The notes beneath the pieces are model-generated. The model had not been told where the DNA came from, did not search any database, and worked only from the letters and a program-made list of their open reading frames with translations. Below, piece after piece: positions 28,259 to 38,938 of a stretch of 64,000 bases of DNA. The DNA comes from an uncultured Bacteroidota bacterium (lineage in GTDB: Bacteria > Bacteroidota > Bacteroidia > Chitinophagales > Chitinophagaceae): contig CAILLK010000101.1 in the NCBI GenBank assembly GCA_903835005.1, forward strand, positions 1 to 64,000. Reading direction: 5' to 3'. The position numbers and the translations under genes were made by a program. Position 1 is the stretch's first letter, and the number at the start of each line of letters is the position of its first letter.

Positions 28259-29572
28259 ATGGATATTACCCATCTGCTGATATATATATTAGGATGTATT
28301 CTGCTTATCGGTTTTTTTGCAGGAACCGAAATTGCTTTTATATCGGCCAATAAGCTGAATATAGAGTTGCGCAAAAAGCAAGGTAAGTTCTCGGGCCAGA
28401 TACTGGCCCGCTTTATGGATAATCCGTCTGAGTTTATTGGTACCAGCCTGGTTGGGGTTAATGTATTTGTGGTTATATATGGCCTACTTGCATCCACTCT
28501 TACCACCGATTTATTGCATCATTATCACATAATTATTACCGGTGAAAAGCCATCTGACCCATGGATGATGCAACCTTTTTATTCCATATCGGAATATACA
28601 AAACTGGTGGTTGATACTTTTCTTGCTACGCTGGTTATCCTCATTTTTGCAGAGTTCCTTCCCAAAGCTATTTTCAGATCAAAGGCCGAAACCGTACTCA
28701 CCATATTCAGCGTTCCTATGCTTTTTATGTACTGGATATTTTACCCTGTTGCCAAAATATTTGTATCCATTTCTGAGTTTATACTTAAATATCTTTTTAA
28801 TGTACGTATCCGGGAGAAAAAACAAATTTTTAACCGGGTAGATCTTGAATTGCTGGTAAAACAGACCATGCATGGCCATGAAAATGAAACCAGTGAAGTA
28901 AATGCGGAATTATTTGAAAATGCACTGTACCTGGTTAATGTGCGCATCCGTAAGTGCATGGTGCCCCGTAATGAAATTGAAGCAATAGATGCGTCATCTG
29001 ATATGGCGCAGACCAGGAAGAAATTTATAGATACAAAATTATCAAAGATCATTGTTTATGAAGAAAACATTGATAATATTATAGGGTATATCCATCACCT
29101 GGATCTTAACCGCCGCCCGGCATCATTGAAAGAGATTCTGCATACCATTACCCCGGTGCCCGAAGCTATGAGCGCTGTAGACCTGATGAACAGGTTTACA
29201 AAAGAGCGCAAGAGCATTGCCTGGGTCATTGATGAATTTGGCGGTACGGCGGGCATTGTTACTATGGAAGATGTGCTGGAAGAGATTTTCGGCGATATCA
29301 ATGATGAGTATGATGAGCAGGAATTTGTAGAGAAACAACTTTCGGAGAATGAATATATTTTCTCCGGCAGGCTGGAACTGGATTACCTGAATGAAAAATA
29401 CGGTTTTGTTTTTCCTACCGATGAGTCGGAAACCTTATCGGGCTATATCATTACCGAGCATGATACTATCCCCAAAATCAAGGAAAGGATTCTGCTGGGT
29501 AAGTATGAATTTGATGTGTTGCTGGTAACAGATACCCGGATAGAAACTGTGAAAATGAAGATATTGAAGTAA
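28259..29572 (+). CDS. CNNM/CBS-domain membrane protein (CorC/TlyC-like hemolysin family)
   Basis: FFAGTEIAFISANKLNIELRKKQG, VRIRKCMVPRNEIEAID, AWVIDEFGGTAGIVTMEDVLEEIFGDINDEYD. Confidence 0.92.
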   Translation: MDITHLLIYILGCILLIGFFAGTEIAFISANKLNIELRKKQGKFSGQILARFMDNPSEFIGTSLVGVNVFVVIYGLLASTLTTDLLHHYHIIITGEKPSDPWMMQPFYSISEYTKLVVDTFLATLVILIFAEFLPKAIFRSKAETVLTIFSVPMLFMYWIFYPVAKIFVSISEFILKYLFNVRIREKKQIFNRVDLELLVKQTMHGHENETSEVNAELFENALYLVNVRIRKCMVPRNEIEAIDASSDMAQTRKKFIDTKLSKIIVYEENIDNIIGYIHHLDLNRRPASLKEILHTITPVPEAMSAVDLMNRFTKERKSIAWVIDEFGGTAGIVTMEDVLEEIFGDINDEYDEQEFVEKQLSENEYIFSGRLELDYLNEKYGFVFPTDESETLSGYIITEHDTIPKIKERILLGKYEFDVLLVTDTRIETVKMKILK

Positions 29573-29576
29573 GTTT

Positions 29577-29610
29577 TTAGTCGTAAGTCTAAAGTCGTAA
29601 GTCTAAAGTT
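29577..29610. repeat. GACTTA/GACTAA array, locus 2 (antisense to both flanking genes)
   Basis: ttagtcgtaagtctaaagtcgtaagtctaaagtt directly after the CNNM/CBS stop. Confidence 0.8.
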
Positions 29611-29671
29611 GGAAAAAATTAGCAGAGTTCACACTCTTGAAATTAGAAATTAATAATTAACTATTGATATT

Positions 29672-30190
29672 ATGCCAGTACAGCGCCCTTTTAATCTCAG
29701 CAAGTGGATAGATGATAACCGCCATTTATTAAAACCACCGGTAGGTAACCAATGTGTGTATAAAGATGCCGGCGACTTTATAGTAATGATAGTAGGTGGA
29801 CCGAACAGCCGTAAGGATTTTCATTACAATGAAGGGGAAGAATTGTTTTACCAGCTGGAAGGCGATGTTGTTGTAAGAATTCAGGAAGATGGAAAAATAG
29901 TGGATATGCCTATAAAGCAGGGCGATATGTTCCTGCTGCCGGGGCGCACACCTCATTCACCTCAGAGAGGTGCAAATACTGTAGGGCTGGTGCTTGAAAT
30001 AAAGCGTAAAACCCAGGAAATGGATGGCTTTATGTGGTTTTGCGAAAACTGCCACGAAAAGCTGTATGAGGAGTTTGCTCATATCAGCGATATTGTGACC
30101 CAGTTACCACCCATCATGCAGCGGTTTTATGATGATGAACAGAAGCGCACCTGCAAAAAATGCGGGGCTGTAATGCAGCCGCCACAGTAA
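29672..30190 (+). CDS. 3-hydroxyanthranilate 3,4-dioxygenase
   Basis: NLSKWIDDNRHLLKPPVGN, GGPNSRKDFHYNEGEELFYQLEGD, LPGRTPHSPQR; C-terminal paired CxxC/CKKC rubredoxin-like metal site. Confidence 0.92.
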   Translation: MPVQRPFNLSKWIDDNRHLLKPPVGNQCVYKDAGDFIVMIVGGPNSRKDFHYNEGEELFYQLEGDVVVRIQEDGKIVDMPIKQGDMFLLPGRTPHSPQRGANTVGLVLEIKRKTQEMDGFMWFCENCHEKLYEEFAHISDIVTQLPPIMQRFYDDEQKRTCKKCGAVMQPPQ

Positions 30191-30212
30191 TTGGAATTTA
30201 GAGTTTGGAATT

Positions 30213-30953
30213 TTATCTTTTCTTCATCCCCGGAAATTTCATTCTCAATCCCTTTAGTGTTTGCTGAATTGTTCTGGCAACCAGGTATGATTTATACCAG
30301 TTCTGGTCGGATGGGATAATATGCCAGGGCGCGGCGTTGCAGTGTTCAAATACATCTTCGTAATATTTCATGTAGGTGTCCCATAGTTTGGATTCTTTGA
30401 AATCATCCGGGCTGTATTTCCACATCTTTTCCGGCTTTCTCAGCCGCTCGTCCAGCCGCTCAAGCTGTTCTTTATGCGATACGTGCAGGTAGAATTTCAG
30501 GATGTGGGTATCATTGTGGTTGATAAGCAATTTTTCAAAATCATTGATGGCTTGCATCCTTTTTTTTGCAATTTCATCATCAATCATCCCGTGCACCCTG
30601 GTTACCAGTACATCTTCATATTGCGACCGGTTGAAAATCTGGATCATGCCCTTTGCCGGGGCCTGCTTATGAATCCGCCAAAGAAAATCGTGCGACAATT
30701 CTTCTTTCGTTGGCTCTTTAAATGAGCTTACATTAACGCCTTGCGGATTCATGCTGGTAAAAACATCGCGGGTCAGGCCATCCTTACCACTCGCATCCAT
30801 GCCCTGTATTACTATGAGTAAACTGAATTTACCTTCGGCATAAAGCAGGTTCTGCAGTTCATCAAGGTCCTTGAGAATTTTGCCCAGGGCATTTTTTGTT
30901 TTTGTTTTATCTACTCCTGCAGGAGCCCTGGTGTCAATATCCTTAAGTTTCAT
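30213..30953 (-). CDS. Polyphosphate kinase 2 family protein
   Basis: VIQGMDASGKDGLTRDVF, FNRSQYEDVLVTRVHG, DERLRKPEKMWKYSPDDFKE. Confidence 0.93.
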   Translation of the reverse strand: MKLKDIDTRAPAGVDKTKTKNALGKILKDLDELQNLLYAEGKFSLLIVIQGMDASGKDGLTRDVFTSMNPQGVNVSSFKEPTKEELSHDFLWRIHKQAPAKGMIQIFNRSQYEDVLVTRVHGMIDDEIAKKRMQAINDFEKLLINHNDTHILKFYLHVSHKEQLERLDERLRKPEKMWKYSPDDFKESKLWDTYMKYYEDVFEHCNAAPWHIIPSDQNWYKSYLVARTIQQTLKGLRMKFPGMKKR

Positions 30954-31105
30954 ACACAGATAAGTAAATGAAAACCTGGCTGAGCAATTTCTGCCAGGTA
31001 TTTCTGAATTTTGCTACTTTAAAGGTATTGAATTTATTCTGCTCAATAACAGCACAAACCTAGATGGGTTGTAAATTATCTTAAAAGCTTTGAAACAGCG
31101 CTTAA

Positions 31106-31927
31106 TTACTGCTTGGATTTCAAAAACTTATCCAGATCGTCCTGGTAATTTTTATAGCTGAATTTATTATCAAGGCTCCCATAAGCATCTTTATCTACAG
31201 TAATTGAGTAAGCCCATTCTGCAAACTCCTCTTTGCTGCTTTCAAAGCTCAGCCAGTCCATCATGGTTGACACCTGGCTGGTTGTAATTTGTTCATCTTT
31301 CAGCTCCCCTTTCAGAAAAGTAGTTTTCTCGGTATCCGTTTTTTTAGCTGCTACATTCGTTTTCAACTGGTCAATTTTAGCATCGGTGAGCGAGCCGGTA
31401 ACCGGTGGGGCAGGCTGCCTGTAATTGTCGTTTTGCTGGTTATTATTATTCTGGTTGTAGCCATTATTCTGGAAATTACCATTATTCTGCCGGCTATTAA
31501 TTTCCTGGTTATAATTGTTCCTGTTGTTGTCCTGGTTGCCGGGGTTATTCATTCCATTAGAATAAGGTGCTGGTCGGTTGGCGTTGAATGTATTGAAATC
31601 CATTTCTGTAATCTCCCTGTTGCGACTGATCGGGTCATACGACAGAATAGAAACCATTCCTTCCGATGTTCTTACATTCCCCTCATATATTATCTCCTCG
31701 CGGCCTCTGCCACGTCTGTTATTCATCAGGCAGTATATCTGTACCCTGTGACGGCCGGGAGGCAGATCGCCAACAGTAACTGATGTGCCCCTCTTATTAA
31801 AATAGCGCCCATCCACAGCCACATTAAACGGTGAATTATCACTCAATCTTACTTTTATTGATGACTGGGCATGCGCATAGTTGATTCCACATACTGTAAT
31901 CATCAAAACGATCACTAAATTTTTCAT
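31106..31927 (-). CDS. DUF4476-type secreted protein with Asn/Gln-rich linker
   Basis: Signal peptide; N/Q-rich 120-175 region; C-terminal LKGELKDEQITTSQVSTMMDWLSFESSKEEFAEWAY. Confidence 0.75.
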   Translation of the reverse strand: MKNLVIVLMITVCGINYAHAQSSIKVRLSDNSPFNVAVDGRYFNKRGTSVTVGDLPPGRHRVQIYCLMNNRRGRGREEIIYEGNVRTSEGMVSILSYDPISRNREITEMDFNTFNANRPAPYSNGMNNPGNQDNNRNNYNQEINSRQNNGNFQNNGYNQNNNNQQNDNYRQPAPPVTGSLTDAKIDQLKTNVAAKKTDTEKTTFLKGELKDEQITTSQVSTMMDWLSFESSKEEFAEWAYSITVDKDAYGSLDNKFSYKNYQDDLDKFLKSKQ

Positions 31928-31998
31928 AAACCTGTTTTTTTATTTTTAATCCTCAATTGTAATGCCAATATAGTTAATAAAAACCAGTATAAAATTTT

Positions 31999-32739
31999 TT
32001 AACAAGGAAGTAACAGGGAGCATAATATACCTGCTGATACAGCCGCATTCAGCGATTCAGCTCCTCCCTTTCCGGGTATTGTTACTTTATTTGTTGCCAT
32101 TTTCAATACAGATTCAGATATTCCTTTCGATTCGTTACCTATTATCAGAACCCCCGCTTCCATTCGTTTCATACCATAAACCGGGACTCCACCCAGGGTC
32201 GCTGCTATCTTAGGTAATGATATAGACTGTAAAAATGGCACGAGGTTTGATTCGTAAACAGAAACCCTTAAGTGGCTGCCCATGGCACTCTGAACAACTT
32301 TAGGATTATATTGATCAACACAACCAGGCGAACAAATAACATTGCTTATGCCAAACCAGTCTGCTATACGAATGATAGTGCCCAGGTTTCCGGGGTCTTG
32401 TATATCATCAAGCGCTATATACCACTCATTGCGGATGGGTATTGCTGTAGATTCCGGAATAGGTATTACCAGCAATACCTGGTTAGGTGTTTGTAAAGTA
32501 GTAAGTGCCGCCAGTTCCGATTCCTTAACCTCAAAGTATTTGGCCTCCGGATGTTTTGCCAGCAGATTTGAATGCATGGATATCCACTCAGTGGTACCTA
32601 AAACCATTTCTATAGCCTTATCGGATAATAGCCATTCTGTGGCCAGCTTTTCACCTGCTGCTTTAAATGCTTTAGCCTCATTTCGGATTTTTCGCTCTGT
32701 TAACGACTTAATATACTTAATTTGCGCCTTGGTCAACAT
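31999..32739 (-). CDS. TrmH/SpoU-family RNA 2'-O-methyltransferase
   Basis: LDDIQDPGNLGTIIRIADWFGI, VVQSAMGSHLRV, LIIGNESKGIS, ESLNAAVSAGILC. Confidence 0.93.
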   Translation of the reverse strand: MLTKAQIKYIKSLTERKIRNEAKAFKAAGEKLATEWLLSDKAIEMVLGTTEWISMHSNLLAKHPEAKYFEVKESELAALTTLQTPNQVLLVIPIPESTAIPIRNEWYIALDDIQDPGNLGTIIRIADWFGISNVICSPGCVDQYNPKVVQSAMGSHLRVSVYESNLVPFLQSISLPKIAATLGGVPVYGMKRMEAGVLIIGNESKGISESVLKMATNKVTIPGKGGAESLNAAVSAGILCSLLLPC

Positions 32740-32774
32740 ACTGCAAAACTAGACTAATTGTAGTAACCTGATAA

Positions 32775-35195
32775 ATGAATTATAAATTATTGCATAATGC
32801 TAAATCTGTTATAATCATCCTCTTTTTGGGGATATTGCTGCTGGCTGAAAGTTGTAATACATTCAGGCATTTAGGTAATGACCAATTCCTTTTGAGGAAA
32901 AATTCAGTTATTTTCAATACCCAAAGCAAAATAACCGGCAAGGGTGAAATAAAAGATAATCTCAACAAATTAATAGCCCAGAAACCAAATTCCAGGTTTC
33001 TGCGTGTACCTGTAAAGTTATTATTGTTCAACAGGCATTATTACAGATTGCATAACCGGGCCAATGATTCTTTACCGGCATCAGTGGAACGACCGGTCAT
33101 TTTTGATACCTCATTGGTAATGCGCTCAGTCAGGAATATGAAAGATTACCTCTACACACAGGGGTTTTTCTATGCGAAAATCAATGAAAAGCTGAAAATA
33201 AAGCACAGAAAGGAATATGTGACCTATAACATTACCGCCGGTAAAAATTATAAAATCAACAAGGTTAATTACTTTATAGGAGACAGTGTTATCGCTAAAC
33301 TGGTAAGGGATCATGAAGAAGAATCAATTCTACAGAAAGGGCTGGATTTTAAATACAATATGCTGGTTGATGAAAGAAGCCGCATAACCGCTCTGCTGAG
33401 GAATAACGGATACTATAAATTTACCCAGGAAAATATAAATTTCTACAATGGAATTGATACCGTTGACAAGTCTCAGTTTCAAAATGCCGAAAGCCCGTTT
33501 AAGGGTATTGTAAATTACGAATCAGAGCATAAAAACGGACATCTGCAATCAACTGTTGACCTGGATATGTATATACAGATTGTTGATGATTCTGAAGCCT
33601 TTAAAAAGTTCAGAATTGGCTCGGTCTGCATTTATCCCGATTTTAAATCGCTTGCCGACCTGACAGATTCTGCAATGAATAAGGATACAATCGGGTCTGT
33701 ATGTTTCAGGTATCACAGCAAATTCGTGCATAATCATGTGCTTTATGACCATATATATCTTGATCCCGGAAATGTATATTCACAGGCCGATTATGATAAA
33801 ACAATATCTAAATTGACGGAATTGGGCATTTTCCAATACCCCAAAATAATACCCTATGAAAACAGGTCAGGTCAGGACTCAATTGATTACGATATATTTC
33901 TGAGCAAAAGCAAAAAACATGATTTAAGTACAAACTATGAATTATCAACCGGGTCTACTTATTCCCTGGGCAATTCATTAAGTTTTAATTTCAGGGACAG
34001 GAATTTATTGAAAGGGGCTAACCTGCTGACAATTAGTGTGAATGGCGGTCTGGAAACCTCTTACAATGATAATACCGGCAAAAACATTTTTGAGCATTTC
34101 AGTCTTATTACCAAGTATTATGGTGTAAATGCTAGCATTGATTTTCCGAAATTCCTGGCACCGGTTGCATCTACTTTATTCGACAACAGCAGCTTACCGC
34201 ATACTATTATAGAGGGTGGTGAAAATGTAATGGACCGCGTTGGCCTTTTTACCCTGCTGAATACAAGCGCCAAATTTACTTATAGCTGGCACCAGTCTCA
34301 AAACATTATCTGGACCTTTTCACCTGCCTTTGTGAACATAATTCATGTTCCGGTTGAAACGCCTTACTTTATTGATTCTTTTCTGGATAAAAATATCTAT
34401 TTGAAAAACAGCTACAAGGAAAATTTTATTGAAGGGGAAAATATTTCATTTACGTTTGATAATATGATTAAAAGACGCAACAGAAATTATTCCTTTATCA
34501 AACTATCAATCGAAGAGGCAGGTGGTATTCTGGGGGGGCTTAATCAGTTAGGTGCGGCGCTGAATGACCTTTATAAGATACAATATGCCCAGTATACCAA
34601 ATTTGATTTTGATGCCCGGCATTATTTTACTTTTGGCCATGATATGGTGGCTATGCGTTTTTATGGCGGAGTAGGTATACCCTATGGCCAGTCGGATGCT
34701 TTACCTTATATCAAGCAATATTTTGCCGGAGGGCCATATAGCTTAAGAGGATGGCGGATACGAACACTTGGGCCGGGAAGTTATTTTGACAACAACCCAA
34801 ATTCAAGCCAGGTAGATCTTACCGGCGATATAAAACTGGAGTATAATGCTGAATACCGTTTCCCCATTGCTCCGCTTTACGGGGATGCTATAAAGATGAA
34901 CGGCGCTTTCTTTATGGATGCGGGAAATATCTGGCTGGCACGGTCTGACCCCAATAACCCCGGTGGTAATTTTACATTCAATACCCTTGGGCAGGATATT
35001 GCTGCAGATATAGGGGTTGGTACCCGGTTCGACATTGAATCATTTCTTACACTTCGTATAGATGTGGCCATGCCGGTTAAGAAGCCCTATATTCTAACCA
35101 ATAGTGGCTGGGTTTTCGACCAGATCTCACCCTACGACCCTACCTGGCGCGCCAACAATATCATTTTCAATATTTCAATTGGATACCCTTTCTGA
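32775..35195 (+). CDS. BamA/TamA-family outer-membrane protein
   Basis: POTRA-like N-terminus; C-terminal QYFAGGPYSLRGWRIRTLGPGS (bacterial surface antigen) and terminal aromatic ...ISIGYPF. Confidence 0.92.
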   Translation: MNYKLLHNAKSVIIILFLGILLLAESCNTFRHLGNDQFLLRKNSVIFNTQSKITGKGEIKDNLNKLIAQKPNSRFLRVPVKLLLFNRHYYRLHNRANDSLPASVERPVIFDTSLVMRSVRNMKDYLYTQGFFYAKINEKLKIKHRKEYVTYNITAGKNYKINKVNYFIGDSVIAKLVRDHEEESILQKGLDFKYNMLVDERSRITALLRNNGYYKFTQENINFYNGIDTVDKSQFQNAESPFKGIVNYESEHKNGHLQSTVDLDMYIQIVDDSEAFKKFRIGSVCIYPDFKSLADLTDSAMNKDTIGSVCFRYHSKFVHNHVLYDHIYLDPGNVYSQADYDKTISKLTELGIFQYPKIIPYENRSGQDSIDYDIFLSKSKKHDLSTNYELSTGSTYSLGNSLSFNFRDRNLLKGANLLTISVNGGLETSYNDNTGKNIFEHFSLITKYYGVNASIDFPKFLAPVASTLFDNSSLPHTIIEGGENVMDRVGLFTLLNTSAKFTYSWHQSQNIIWTFSPAFVNIIHVPVETPYFIDSFLDKNIYLKNSYKENFIEGENISFTFDNMIKRRNRNYSFIKLSIEEAGGILGGLNQLGAALNDLYKIQYAQYTKFDFDARHYFTFGHDMVAMRFYGGVGIPYGQSDALPYIKQYFAGGPYSLRGWRIRTLGPGSYFDNNPNSSQVDLTGDIKLEYNAEYRFPIAPLYGDAIKMNGAFFMDAGNIWLARSDPNNPGGNFTFNTLGQDIAADIGVGTRFDIESFLTLRIDVAMPVKKPYILTNSGWVFDQISPYDPTWRANNIIFNISIGYPF

Positions 35196-35232
35196 TTTTT
35201 GGCCGGGATCATTCTTATGAAGGCAATTCTGT

Positions 35233-35748
35233 TTATTTGACGATGACCAATTTTAATCCTTTGCCCAGAAAGGCAGTACTGTCGGGCATAGGTACATTTG
35301 ATTTTCCCTGAAAACGAACCACCATTACATTATCTATAAAAACAGTATCTCCGGCTTTTGTACGGTCATATATGGAGGCAGAAATTATTGATCTCAGCGT
35401 ATCACCGTTACAATGTTCGGTCAGGTATTCAGGTGTTACCATCAGATTGCCTACTTCATCTTCATAAAGATTCCTTTCCACATAAGTAAAATCAAAACTT
35501 ACCACTTTGTACTTTTTACCGGTTGAATCGTGCGAAGTCAGCCCTTGTTTTAATAAATTATCCAGGTTGTTTTTTGTGATATTACCATAGCAATATTCAG
35601 AATGCCCCAGATATACATTGGGCCTGAATATTTTTTTAGCAGGTTTTTGTTCAGAGCCGGCCTTAGCTTGCTGGCCTGCAAGGTTTAAAACCGGTATTAT
35701 AAAAATAACAAGCACTAAATATGGAATAATCCTGTTCATACCAACCAA
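35233..35748 (-). CDS. Secreted hypothetical protein (gliding-motility-like)
   Basis: 171-aa ORF with signal peptide. Confidence 0.6.
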   Translation of the reverse strand: MVGMNRIIPYLVLVIFIIPVLNLAGQQAKAGSEQKPAKKIFRPNVYLGHSEYCYGNITKNNLDNLLKQGLTSHDSTGKKYKVVSFDFTYVERNLYEDEVGNLMVTPEYLTEHCNGDTLRSIISASIYDRTKAGDTVFIDNVMVVRFQGKSNVPMPDSTAFLGKGLKLVIVK

Positions 35749-35919
35749 AAATAAAAAAATAATTCTATTACGCCTATTTTTAAACAGATTTGTACCCCTA
35801 TAGCCGGCTAATCGGGGACAAAAGAACCTTTTAACCTGAACTTAGGTATAAATCAGGCCCGATAAATTGTTTGCCAATTGCTAACCCCCTATATTAGCGT
35901 TTCAATTTTACCACAGCTC

Positions 35920-36366
35920 ATGAATTCAGCAGCACTTGATTATATCCCTCAGCGCGCCCCCTTCTTTTTGATAGATGATGTGATATATGCCGAAGGCGAT
36001 ATTACACGCACCACCCTTGCCATTAAGGAGGATAACCTTTTTATCGTTGACGGCCACTTTACTGAGCCCGGATTAATTGAAAATATGGCACAGACAGCAG
36101 GTGCCGGCACCGGCTACAGAGCTATTAAAGGAAATAAACCCAAACCAATGGGGTATATAGCCGCGCTAAAAAACATCAACATATATTCTCTGCCGGCCCT
36201 TGGTGATACTATAACAACTGAAGCTGTCTTTTTGCAGGCTTTACTTAATTTTCACCTGGTAAAGGGAAAGGTTATGGTGGGCGACAAAGAAATAGCCAAC
36301 TGCGAGTTTAAAATTTTCGTTACTCCTGATCCGCAGTTGAATAAAGCAGAACAGGCTGCCGGATAA
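35920..36366 (+). CDS. Hotdog-fold 3-hydroxyacyl-ACP dehydratase-like protein
   Basis: YIPQRAPFFLIDDVI, DGHFTEPGLIENMAQTAG pattern as in FabZ/ApeP-type hotdog proteins. Confidence 0.8.
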   Translation: MNSAALDYIPQRAPFFLIDDVIYAEGDITRTTLAIKEDNLFIVDGHFTEPGLIENMAQTAGAGTGYRAIKGNKPKPMGYIAALKNINIYSLPALGDTITTEAVFLQALLNFHLVKGKVMVGDKEIANCEFKIFVTPDPQLNKAEQAAG

Positions 36367-36432
36367 ACTTCTATTTTAAAACATATTCAAGGCAATAGTG
36401 ATTTTTCGGTAAGGGCTATTGATGACCACTAA

Positions 36433-36879
36433 TCAATCTGCCCTTGTCCATTTTGTGGTTCTTCCAAACAGCGAAAAGCCCACATAACCCCTTACATCAA
36501 GCTGGTTGCCGTTGAGCGTCATTTTGCAACTATAGGTTTTGCCATTTTTGGGGTCATAAATCTTGCCGTCCTGGTAGCCATGTTCGCCATCCTTCACAAA
36601 TCCAGTCAAAACCACCAACCCTAATTCCGGTTCATTTCTTCTTTTTTCATCCGGGTTATTGATATCTGTTTTGGGCTTTCCGTCACGGTCCGGTTCTTTC
36701 AGCCAAATAATTTTGCCATAAAATTTATTATCCGGCCCTTTATAAACCTGTATTTTACCGGTTTTTTCTTCATTGTACCATATGTGTTCAATCTGATCGG
36801 CCTGGGCCAGGGAACAGAAGCGTGTGCCAAGGAGGGTAAGCAGCAAAAAAAATATCCTGAAAGACTTGTTGATTGCCAT
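36433..36879 (-). CDS. DUF2147 secreted protein
   Basis: IWYNEEKTGKIQVYKGPDNKFYGKIIWLKEP...DGKIYDPKNGKTYSCKMTLNGNQLDVRGYVGFSLFGRTTKW. Confidence 0.85.
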   Translation of the reverse strand: MAINKSFRIFFLLLTLLGTRFCSLAQADQIEHIWYNEEKTGKIQVYKGPDNKFYGKIIWLKEPDRDGKPKTDINNPDEKRRNEPELGLVVLTGFVKDGEHGYQDGKIYDPKNGKTYSCKMTLNGNQLDVRGYVGFSLFGRTTKWTRAD

Positions 36880-37048
36880 ACTGTCTTTTTTTAAATAAAT
36901 ATAGCAAAAACCTTGCCAAAAGCAAAAATATTAAAGGAACAAAGAGGGTTTCGATATGATAAAAATAACAGGCACAGACGGTTAGATCCAACCATAAAAA
37001 GAATCACAGTCACACCAATGCCGAAAAATTTTATACTGAATCTATAAG

Positions 37049-37783
37049 TTAGTTAGCATCTTTAAGAGAGCTCACCCCAGATACAGACTGCGTTATTGCC
37101 GGGTGGCCTTTATACTTTATTTTACTGGCACCACTTACTTCTGCATCCAATTTCTGAGTTGCAGTAACTTCGCCGTTTCCAGCGCCCGATACAGAAATCT
37201 TTGTTGCCTGCGTTTGCAGCGGGAATGCCTTCACATTACTTGCGCCGCTTACTTCATAGCTGGCATTTTTTACCGAACCACCATTAACCGTTATATTGCC
37301 TGCACCCGAAATATCAACAGATAAATCATCCACATTGGCACTGTCCATTTTAACCGAACTTGCGCCTGAAACATCAATTTTAAATTCCTTACCTGTCAGA
37401 TTTCCGTGAATATCGGCATTAGCTGCTCCTGTCATTGTTAAAAGTGTAATGGCGGGCATGGTAATTGTCAGGGTCAATCCGTTATAATCCACAGACCATG
37501 TACCATCCAGATCACTGTATACTTTGAGCTCATTATTTTCCACCTTTGTTTTAATATGCCCGATTATATTTTCATAGCCAGCAATCACTATTCCAGGTTG
37601 GGCTCCCTCCTTCATATTGATGATTACTTTTGTGCTTATATCTACGTCCACTGCATTGAACGGGGCTACTGCGGGAGTTATTTCCCCCTTAGCGCCTTCC
37701 CCTCTTAATACATTGACTTTGCAGGCTGAAGCTAAAAAAGCAACCAGCATAAGGAACAGTAATGAGCATGCAAGTTTTTTCAT
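37049..37783 (-). CDS. DUF2807 (GIN-domain) putative auto-transporter adhesin
   Basis: Lipoprotein signal; GAANADIHGNLTGKEFKIDVSGASSVKMDSANVDDLSVDISGAGNITVNGG. Confidence 0.85.
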   Translation of the reverse strand: MKKLACSLLFLMLVAFLASACKVNVLRGEGAKGEITPAVAPFNAVDVDISTKVIINMKEGAQPGIVIAGYENIIGHIKTKVENNELKVYSDLDGTWSVDYNGLTLTITMPAITLLTMTGAANADIHGNLTGKEFKIDVSGASSVKMDSANVDDLSVDISGAGNITVNGGSVKNASYEVSGASNVKAFPLQTQATKISVSGAGNGEVTATQKLDAEVSGASKIKYKGHPAITQSVSGVSSLKDAN

Positions 37784-37813
37784 TGGAACTAAAATTCAGG
37801 TTTTAATAAAAAA

Positions 37814-38029
37814 TCAAACACCGCTTTTATTGTTTTTCCACCAGATCAAGCCCACTGTACCCATAAGTACTAAAGGAAGGAAGGCCAGGTAAATGATACC
37901 ACCGTTCAAACCTTTGGCGCTTTTATCATCCAGCCCCTGGGCTGTTTTGGTACATACGCTGCAACCCTGCCCAGATGAATGAGCTGTAAGTAAAACACAA
38001 AAGAGAGCCAATAACACTGATCGTTTCAT
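37814..38029 (-). CDS. Small membrane protein
   Basis: 71 aa; signal peptide, CSVC motif, C-terminal TM segment. Confidence 0.6.
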   Translation of the reverse strand: MKRSVLLALFCVLLTAHSSGQGCSVCTKTAQGLDDKSAKGLNGGIIYLAFLPLVLMGTVGLIWWKNNKSGV

Positions 38030-38127
38030 AAATTAAAATTACCGCTAAGTAAGCACATAGCCAAAAGTGTATTTTTATTTAAGGATATTGCAAGGCGCTG
38101 AGTTCTAAAAATGGTTAAAAACAGTTC

Positions 38128-38832
38128 TTAATTTTCCTCTTCCATAGCTGCAGGAGGCAGAAATGTGCCATCGGGTGGCCCCACCACAATCACAATTTCG
38201 CCTTTTGGCGGGTGCGCCTCATAATAGGCAGCAAGCGCGCTTAGTGAATTGATATTGGTTTCTTCAAAGAATTTTGTGAGCTCGCGGCAAACAGCGGCCT
38301 GCCTTTCGGGGCCGAGGTAGGTGGCCAGTTCCTTTAATGTTTTTACCAGGCGGTGGGGAGATTCATACAGTATTATGGTGTGTTCCTCAAGAGCCAGTTT
38401 TTTCATCATGGTCTGCCGGCCTTTTTTTATCGGCAAAAAGCCTTCGAAAACGAAACTGCTGGCCGGGAGTCCGGAGTTGATTAAAGCCGGAACAAAAGCA
38501 GTGGCACCGGGCAGGCATTCTACCTTTATTTTATTACGGTTACATTCCCTTACCAGCAGAAAACCGGGATCGGATATGCCCGGAGTGCCCGCATCGGTGA
38601 TGAGGGCAAATGTCTTGCCCGCAGCCAGCTGCTCTATAAGGTGGGGTAGTATCTTGTGTTCGTTGTGCTGGTGGTAGGGCGTAAGGGGTTTATGAACCTG
38701 GTAATGATTCAGCAAAACCTGGCTGCTACGGGTGTCTTCACAGAGAATCACATCGGCCTGTTTCAGTATTTCAACAGCGCGATAAGTAATATCTCCCAGG
38801 TTGCCGATAGGCGATGGAACTAAGTAGAGCAA
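38128..38832 (-). CDS. rsmI: 16S rRNA (cytidine1402-2'-O)-methyltransferase
   Basis: LVPSPIGNLGDITYRAVEILKQADVILCEDTR, ITDAGTPGISDPG, PGATAFVPALINSGLP; TTG start. Confidence 0.94.
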   Translation of the reverse strand: MLYLVPSPIGNLGDITYRAVEILKQADVILCEDTRSSQVLLNHYQVHKPLTPYHQHNEHKILPHLIEQLAAGKTFALITDAGTPGISDPGFLLVRECNRNKIKVECLPGATAFVPALINSGLPASSFVFEGFLPIKKGRQTMMKKLALEEHTIILYESPHRLVKTLKELATYLGPERQAAVCRELTKFFEETNINSLSALAAYYEAHPPKGEIVIVVGPPDGTFLPPAAMEEEN

Positions 38833-38835
38833 TTT

Positions 38836-38870
38836 TTAAGTCTTAAGTCGTTAGTCGTTAGTCTGAAGTT
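38836..38870. repeat. GACTTA/GACTAA array, locus 3
   Basis: taagtcttaagtcgttagtcgttagtctgaagtt immediately upstream of rsmI. Confidence 0.8.
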
Positions 38871-38938
38871 ATTTTCCGATAGTCGAGGGCAAACTGAAAT
38901 GAGTGCATTGACCACCGGAAATAGAACCGGCATCGTTC